Positions 59,898 to 64,000 of a DNA stretch of 64,000 bases are shown one piece after another. The notes beneath the pieces are model-generated. The model was not told the DNA's origin. It did no database searches and saw only the letters and a program-made list of their open reading frames with translations. Within the stretch, counting starts at the first letter, position 1. The number at the start of each line of letters is the position of its first letter. The position numbers were made by a program, and so were the translations under genes. This stretch comes from Mesorhizobium sp. YIM 152430 (GTDB lineage Bacteria; Pseudomonadota; Alphaproteobacteria; Rhizobiales; Rhizobiaceae), in the NCBI RefSeq assembly GCF_029210365.1, contig NZ_JARGES010000056.1:186001-250000 (forward strand). Direction: 5' to 3'.

Positions 59898-60209
59898 ATG
59901 TCCTCACGCACCGCTTTCAGCGCCGCCTATCTGGCCGCCGCCGTCGCCTCCGCCGTCACCGCGGGATCTCTCGTCGCGCCGGGAGACGCCGTCGCCCAGG
60001 AAAAAGAGCGCTGCTACGGCGTTTCCCTGGCCGGCAAGAACGATTGCGCGGCCGGCCCCGGCACGACTTGCGCCGGCACCTCGAAGGTCGACTACCAGGG
60101 CAATGCCTGGACCTATGTCGAGAAGGGCACCTGCGCCTCCATCGAGCTTCCCGACCAGCGCATGGGTTCGCTCGAAGAACTCGACCGCGACCTGCCCACG
60201 GCAGGCTGA
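59898..60209 (+). CDS. bufA1: BufA1/DUF2282 family bufferin precursor
   Basis: This is a 103-residue secreted precursor with a Sec signal (about residues 1-33, ending GDAVA before QEKERC). The mature part has four cysteines at 39, 50, 58 and 79 in the DUF2282 pattern [31 protein letters not shown], then [10 protein letters not shown]. In the recently described bufferins, an MNIO enzyme converts cysteines of such peptides into copper-binding heterocycles, protecting the cell from metal stress. The MNIO, BufC and DoxX genes follow at once. GGGAG precedes the ATG. Confidence 0.88.
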   Translation: MSSRTAFSAAYLAAAVASAVTAGSLVAPGDAVAQEKERCYGVSLAGKNDCAAGPGTTCAGTSKVDYQGNAWTYVEKGTCASIELPDQRMGSLEELDRDLPTAG

Positions 60210-60254
60210 CCGAACGCCTCGCAAGCTGATCGACAGGCCGGAAGGACGACGGGC

Positions 60255-61166
60255 ATGAACGTCAATGTCACCGATCTTCATCACCGGGAACGTCGCTTTC
60301 CGGCCTTCGACGCCTCGGGGCTGGCAGGCACCAGCTTCAAGCCGGAGCATTTTCGCGAGATCGAGGCCGACGAGGCGATCGACGGCTTCTTCGAAATCCA
60401 TGCGGAAAACTATATGGGCGACGGCGGGATGCCGCACCGCCTGCTGGAGCGGATCCGCACGCGCTATCCTGTCTCACTGCACGGCGTTTGCATGTCGATC
60501 GGCGGCGAAGCGCCGCTGTCGCGGGACCATCTGAAGCGTTTCAAGGCGCTGGTCGAGCGTTACGAACCCGCCCTCGTCTCTGAGCATCTGGCCTGGTCGA
60601 CACATGACGACGTCTTCTATAACGACCTTTTGCCTCTACCCTATACGGCCGCGACGCTCGCCCGCGTGGCGGACCACATTGACGAGATGCAGGAGACGAT
60701 CGGCCGGCCGATCCTGCTCGAAAATCCGGCCACCTATCTCCTCTTCGAACAGTCGACCTTCACCGAACAGGACTTCCTTCGCGAAATCGTGCGACGGACG
60801 GGCTGCGGCCTCCTTCTCGACGTGAACAACGTCTTCGTCTCCGCGACCAATCACGGAACGGATGCCTGGAGTTACCTCGCATCTTTTCCGCTTCACCATG
60901 TCGGAGAAATTCATCTCGCCGGCCATGGCGAGGACGAGGATGCGGACGGGCGGCGTCTTCTGATCGACAGCCATGACGGGCCTGTCGCCGATCCCGTCTG
61001 GGCGCTTTACGCGCGCGTGATCGCGCGGACCGGACCTGTCGCCACGCTGGTGGAATGGGATGCCGACATCCCGGCCTGGCCGATCCTCAAGCGCGAGGCC
61101 CTCGCGGCCGGCGCAATCCTCGCGCGCCATGCGCCGAGCCGGATGATGGGCCATCGCCATGGATGA
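60255..61166 (+). CDS. bufB: MNIO (DUF692) multinuclear iron oxidase BufB
   Basis: This is a 303-residue TIM-barrel enzyme of the DUF692 family that modifies cysteines in ribosomal peptides. Conserved ligand segments are visible: FFEIHAENY (about 45-53), [10 protein letters not shown] (about 74-83), SEHLAWS (about 108), LLENPATY (about 154), [16 protein letters not shown] (about 185-200), EIHLAGH (about 221) and [10 protein letters not shown] (about 265). Together they supply the His, Glu, Asp and Asn ligands of the two- or three-iron centre. GGAAGGA precedes the ATG. It overlaps bufC by eight bases. Confidence 0.9.
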   Translation: MNVNVTDLHHRERRFPAFDASGLAGTSFKPEHFREIEADEAIDGFFEIHAENYMGDGGMPHRLLERIRTRYPVSLHGVCMSIGGEAPLSRDHLKRFKALVERYEPALVSEHLAWSTHDDVFYNDLLPLPYTAATLARVADHIDEMQETIGRPILLENPATYLLFEQSTFTEQDFLREIVRRTGCGLLLDVNNVFVSATNHGTDAWSYLASFPLHHVGEIHLAGHGEDEDADGRRLLIDSHDGPVADPVWALYARVIARTGPVATLVEWDADIPAWPILKREALAAGAILARHAPSRMMGHRHG

Positions 61167-61911
61167 GTTCGCGCCCGCCCTTCTCGACCCCGACCGCACG
61201 GCGCCGCCCGGCCTGCGCTCCGCCTTCCGGCACGACGATGCCGGGCGCTTCGCCGTCTACCGCAACAATGTCGCGTCGAGCCTAATCAGGGCGCTGGGCG
61301 AAATCTTCCCGGCGACGCGCCGCATCGTCGGCGACCGCTTCTTCGACGCCATGGCACATGCCTTCATCGTCGAACACCCTCCGCGTTCGCCGCTTCTTTT
61401 TCGCTATGGCGCCGGTTTTCCCGATTTCGTCGAAGTCTTCAAACCGGCACGCAGGATGCCCTATCTGGCCGATCTCGCGCGGCTCGAAAAAGCCTGGCTC
61501 GACGCCTGGCACGCAGCCGACGCCGAGTCGCTTGACGGCGAGACAGTGGCAGCGATCCCTATCGCGCAACTGCCTTTCTGTCGCCTGATCGCACATCCGG
61601 CAGCGCGCATCGTCGGATCGCGCTTCGCCATCGCCGACCTGTTCCACGCCAATCGCGAGGGAACGGGCCCAAGCCGCATCGATGCGTCGGTGGCGCAGAC
61701 GGTTCTTGTGGCGCGCCCTGCCTATGCGGTGACTGCGACCACGATCGCCGAGGATGAGGCGGTCTTCATTCGGTCGCTCATTGACGGGCATCCGCTTGAG
61801 GCAGCGGCCGCTGAGGCGCTTGCCTGCAAGGACGATTTCGACCTCGGCGCGAGCCTGACGCTCGTCCTTCGGTCGGGCGCCTTTCAGGCCGTTCGGGAGA
61901 CGGATCGATGA
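61159..61911 (+). CDS. bufC: BufC/DUF2063 family partner of the MNIO enzyme
   Basis: This is a 250-residue protein with the N-terminal DUF2063 domain ([40 protein letters not shown], about 31-70). Proteins of this type bind the precursor peptide and present it to the DUF692 oxidase; older annotations call them putative DNA-binding proteins. The 8-base overlap with bufB and 4-base overlap with the DoxX gene indicate one coupled operon. Confidence 0.88.
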   Translation: MDEFAPALLDPDRTAPPGLRSAFRHDDAGRFAVYRNNVASSLIRALGEIFPATRRIVGDRFFDAMAHAFIVEHPPRSPLLFRYGAGFPDFVEVFKPARRMPYLADLARLEKAWLDAWHAADAESLDGETVAAIPIAQLPFCRLIAHPAARIVGSRFAIADLFHANREGTGPSRIDASVAQTVLVARPAYAVTATTIAEDEAVFIRSLIDGHPLEAAAAEALACKDDFDLGASLTLVLRSGAFQAVRETDR

Positions 61912-62513
61912 CGAGACTGGCAATGCGTCTTCATGACGAACTCACGATGAAGATCGAGGCTGCGGGCGATCGCTGGCTGATCGGTAGCGCCGCCCGGCTG
62001 GTTTTCGCCGCGACCCTACTCTTCTATTTCTGGAATTCCGCGCGCACCAAGATCGGCGAGGGATTTTTCGGATTTTTCTCCATCTCGGACAACGCCTACT
62101 ACCAGATCGCCCTTCCAGCCGTGGAAGCGGCCGGCGGCGACGTTTCCCAGGTCCCGTTCCTGCCCTGGGGATTGATGGTGTGGGCCGGCACCTATGCCGA
62201 GTTCATCCTGCCCTTCCTCATCGTGGTGGGGCTGGCGACGCGCATCGCGGCGCTCGGCATGATCTGCTTCGTGATCGTGCAGAGCGCCGTCGACATTTTC
62301 GTTCATCAGGTGGGGGCGGAAACGACGGGCGCGCTTTTCGACCGCTTTTCCGACGGACTGATCGCCGATCAGCGCCTGTTCTGGGCTTTTCTGTTCACCA
62401 TCCTGGTGGTGAAGGGCGCGGGCGCGCTGTCACTGGATGCGATCATCCTGAAACGCACAGCGGCGCCCGCAAGGGGCGCCGCTGGATCGTCGCGGATCGC
62501 TCAGATCAGTTGA
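61908..62513 (+). CDS. DoxX family membrane protein
   Basis: This is a 201-residue protein with about four membrane helices of the DoxX/TQO-small family, here at the end of the bufferin operon, where such genes usually occur. Its role with the bufferin is unproven; a link to thiol or quinone redox chemistry is plausible. ATG 61908 overlaps the bufC stop. Its 3' end overlaps the convergent hsp20 gene by eight bases. Confidence 0.85.
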   Translation: MTRLAMRLHDELTMKIEAAGDRWLIGSAARLVFAATLLFYFWNSARTKIGEGFFGFFSISDNAYYQIALPAVEAAGGDVSQVPFLPWGLMVWAGTYAEFILPFLIVVGLATRIAALGMICFVIVQSAVDIFVHQVGAETTGALFDRFSDGLIADQRLFWAFLFTILVVKGAGALSLDAIILKRTAAPARGAAGSSRIAQIS

Positions 62514-62970
62514 CCGCCTGACCCTCGATCTGCTTGGTCGAAGCCGGGGCCGGCTGGATCTCGATCTTGCGCGGCTTCATCTCTTCCGGCACCGAGCGCT
62601 TGAGGTCGATGTGCAGGAGGCCGTTCTTCAACAAGGCGCCGACGACCTCGACATGGTCTGCAAGCTGGAAGCGGCGCTCGAAGGCCCGCGCGGCGATGCC
62701 CCGATGCAGGAATTCGGACGCCTCGTCCTGCGTTTCCGGCTTCTCGCCCTTGATGGTCAGCACGTTGCGATGGGCCTCGATCGAGATGTCGTCTTCGGCA
62801 AAGCCGGCGACGGCCATCGAGATGCGATAGGCATCCTCGCCGGTGCGCTCGATATTATAGGGCGGATAGGACTGGCCATTATCGGGCTGCGCCAGGGAAT
62901 CGAGCATCGTGAAGAGGCGATCAAAACCGACGGTCGAACGATAGAGCGGCGAAAAATCAACGTGACGCAT
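62506..62970 (-). CDS. Small heat shock protein, Hsp20/IbpA family
   Basis: This is a 154-residue alpha-crystallin-type chaperone that holds unfolded proteins. The core domain runs from about residue 38 to 128, starting PPYNIERTGEDAYRISMAVAGF and ending with GLLHIDLKRSVPEEMKPRKIEI, which contains the dimer-edge strand. ATG 62970 begins at the family start MRHVDFSPLYRS; the longer frame to 63168 runs through the leader. The leader has an RpoH-like promoter and a ROSE-like hairpin at the ribosome binding site. Confidence 0.93.
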   Translation of the reverse strand: MRHVDFSPLYRSTVGFDRLFTMLDSLAQPDNGQSYPPYNIERTGEDAYRISMAVAGFAEDDISIEAHRNVLTIKGEKPETQDEASEFLHRGIAARAFERRFQLADHVEVVGALLKNGLLHIDLKRSVPEEMKPRKIEIQPAPASTKQIEGQAVN

Positions 62971-62976
62971 GGTCTG

Positions 62977-62992
62977 TTCTCCAGTTGAGCAA
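62977..62992 (-). promoter_or_regulatory. ROSE-like RNA thermometer hairpin at the hsp20 ribosome binding site
   Basis: On the minus strand the leader reads TTGCTC AACTG GAGAA, ending seven bases before the ATG. CTC pairs with the GAG of the Shine-Dalgarno GGAG, and TT pairs with AA across a bulged G. That is the core of ROSE thermometers of rhizobial small heat shock genes, which melt on heating. The fit is to the core hairpin only; the 5' stems were not folded. Confidence 0.55.
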
Positions 62993-63081
62993 CATGGTTT
63001 GCGAGTGGAGCATCCGTGGGAAAACGCTTTGCGTCTTTCCGGTCGATGTCCAGCGGCCCCGAAAATCGGCGACCGCAAGCC

Positions 63082-63112
63082 AAATGTGGTTTTTCGCCTG
63101 CCCGCTTTCAAG
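63082..63112 (-). promoter_or_regulatory. RpoH-like (sigma-32) promoter of hsp20
   Basis: On the minus strand CTTGAAA (63112-63106) is followed 16 bases later by CCACATTT (63089-63082). These resemble the alphaproteobacterial RpoH -35 (CTTGAA) and -10 (CCATNT) boxes. The start would lie about 105 bases upstream of the hsp20 ATG, leaving room for a thermosensor leader. Confidence 0.6.
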
Positions 63113-63245
63113 AGTTCGGCGCACGCCCTGCCGATGAACCGAAAATGAACCGGCGCTTCGGATTTCATTCAGCCCGGCGGCGATAGTTTCGGCTCATCGA
63201 ATTCGAACAGGCGGCCCTCAAGCCACTGGTCGTCTCCGAAGCCGG

Positions 63246-63321
63246 ACCGGGTGTAACGTCCCTTCCTCCCGGTTCGTCAGAGGCCGGAAGCGTCCCACAA
63301 GGATCTTCCGGCCTTACTTTT
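63246..63321 (+). ncRNA. Candidate small RNA with CCUUCCUCCC loop and terminator
   Basis: A plus-strand stem ACCGGG/CCCGGT (63246-63251 and 63268-63273) displays a CCCTTCCT loop. It is followed by a strong terminator with a perfect 9-base stem GGCCGGAAG/CTTCCGGCC (63282-63290, 63305-63313) and TTACTTTTTT. No plus-strand gene precedes it for over 700 bases (the DoxX gene ends at 62513), so a dedicated transcript is likely. The pyrimidine-rich loop resembles anti-Shine-Dalgarno sRNAs of rhizobia. No promoter was recognised and the 5' end is unknown. Confidence 0.45.
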
Positions 63322-63407
63322 TTCCGGCCCGCCGATTCGATTGTCTTTGCCTTTGGGCTTGCCGCTTTCTATCACGGCACGACAATCAGACAGGCAGACG
63401 CTGCTTC

Positions 63408-64000
63408 ATGGCCGACCAGATTTTCGCCAGTGCCGGCAATCCCCTCCCCGATAATGCCCACACCGGAACGTTTCTGGGCAAGGGAAAGGTCAAGCTGCGT
63501 TACGCGCGCTTTGCCGCGACGGGCCGTCCGCTCAAGGGCACCGTGCTGATCTTTCCCGGCCGCAACGAGGCGATCGAGAAATATTTCGAGACCATCGGCG
63601 AATTGCAGGCGCGCGGTTTCGGCGTCGCCATCTTCGACTGGCGCGGCCAGGGCGGATCGCAGCGCCTGACGCGCAATCCGCGTCGCGGCTATGTTCGCTC
63701 CTTCGACGACCACGTCGCCGACATCGAGCGCTTCATGGAGCACATCCTCCTGCCGGACTGCCGCGCACCGTTCTATCTGATCGGCCATTCGACCGGCGCG
63801 CTGGCCGCGCTTGTCGCCTCGCGCAAGCTCACCAACCGCATCCGCCGCATGGTGCTGCTTGCCCCGCTCCTGACGCTGGAGCGCATCCCCGTGGGCATGG
63901 CGACGCTCCGGCGCGCGACCGGCATTCTGACCTGGCTCGGCTTCGGACGGATGTTTCTCGCCCGCGGCCAGCGACGGCCGGCCAAACAGATCTTCGAGGG
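63408..64000 (+). CDS. Alpha/beta hydrolase (lysophospholipase-like), truncated by window end
   Basis: The first 197 residues of an alpha/beta hydrolase are visible and the gene runs off the right edge. It has the oxyanion strand VLIFPGRNEAIEKYF (about 46-60), AIFDWRGQGGSQRL (about 74-87) and the nucleophile elbow GHSTGA with the Ser near residue 128. This is the pattern of lysophospholipase/monoacylglycerol-lipase-like (PldB) enzymes. The catalytic Asp and His lie beyond the edge. No signal peptide is seen, so it is probably cytosolic or membrane-associated. Confidence 0.85.
   Translation, partial: MADQIFASAGNPLPDNAHTGTFLGKGKVKLRYARFAATGRPLKGTVLIFPGRNEAIEKYFETIGELQARGFGVAIFDWRGQGGSQRLTRNPRRGYVRSFDDHVADIERFMEHILLPDCRAPFYLIGHSTGALAALVASRKLTNRIRRMVLLAPLLTLERIPVGMATLRRATGILTWLGFGRMFLARGQRRPAKQIFE

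Overview
The window is a GC-rich, densely packed chromosomal segment of an alphaproteobacterium, almost certainly a member of Hyphomicrobiales (Rhizobiales). The evidence is the split pntAA/pntAB transhydrogenase next to an aa3 oxidase subunit IV, a CpdR-type response regulator beside an N-formylglutamate amidohydrolase-family gene, a short sRNA of the MmgR/suhB type in front of an inositol-monophosphatase-family gene, and the style of the catabolic operons (TRAP and Pot-type ABC transporters with GntR/AraC/LysR regulators). The genus cannot be read from the sequence. No insertion sequence, prophage, CRISPR array or replication origin was seen.

Layout. 1-4.3 kb: respiratory/transhydrogenase genes, a small DUF3096 membrane protein, a FeeM-like acyltransferase and an MFS transporter. 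4.3-8.6 kb: a cobalamin riboswitch followed by a class I ribonucleotide reductase (nrdA-nrdB). The beta subunit has Phe where the radical Tyr should be and a Glu first metal ligand, the marks of the Mn/Fe class Ic enzymes. 8.6-13.6 kb: an AraC regulator divergent from a hydantoinase/oxoprolinase pair. 13.6-25.8 kb: a long minus-strand operon with a Pot-type ABC importer (two ATPases, two permeases, a Tat-exported binding protein), two SDR dehydrogenases, an HpPgdA-like metal amidohydrolase, a small Cys protein, a CobW GTPase, a second binding-protein paralogue without a signal peptide, and a GNAT enzyme. It is divergent from an unusual double-winged-helix GntR regulator, with matching operator-like sites at both promoters. 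25.8-31.1 kb: a pxpA/BCCP/biotin carboxylase/pxpB/pxpC operon with a LysR regulator.

31.1-39.5 kb: hexuronate/aldonate catabolism (GntR, TRAP transporter, L-idonate dehydrogenase-like gene; divergent uxuA-uxuB-kdgK). 39.6-48.7 kb: an AraC regulator and a six-gene operon (Mo-hydroxylase large subunit fused to CoxG, FAD subunit, 2Fe-2S subunit, acyl-CoA ligase, crotonase-family hydrolase, BenE-type transporter) whose gene order matches the 2-furoate hmfABCDE pathway. 48.7-51.3 kb: tRNA-Val(GAC), cpdR, N-formylglutamate amidohydrolase, an MmgR-like sRNA and hisN. 51.3-58.2 kb: glutamate synthase gltB and gltD split by a vapBC toxin-antitoxin module. 58.7-62.5 kb: threonine aldolase, then a bufferin-type operon (BufA1 prepeptide, MNIO oxidase, BufC, DoxX). 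62.5-64 kb: hsp20 with an RpoH-like promoter and a ROSE-like RNA thermometer, a possible second sRNA, and a truncated alpha/beta hydrolase.

The window is therefore mostly accessory catabolic modules, each with its own regulator, between conserved Hyphomicrobiales housekeeping genes. The least understood parts are the 12-gene 13.6-24.4 kb operon and the biotin-coupled PxpABC operon. Assignments rest on motif recognition, gene order and remembered family features; no database search was possible.
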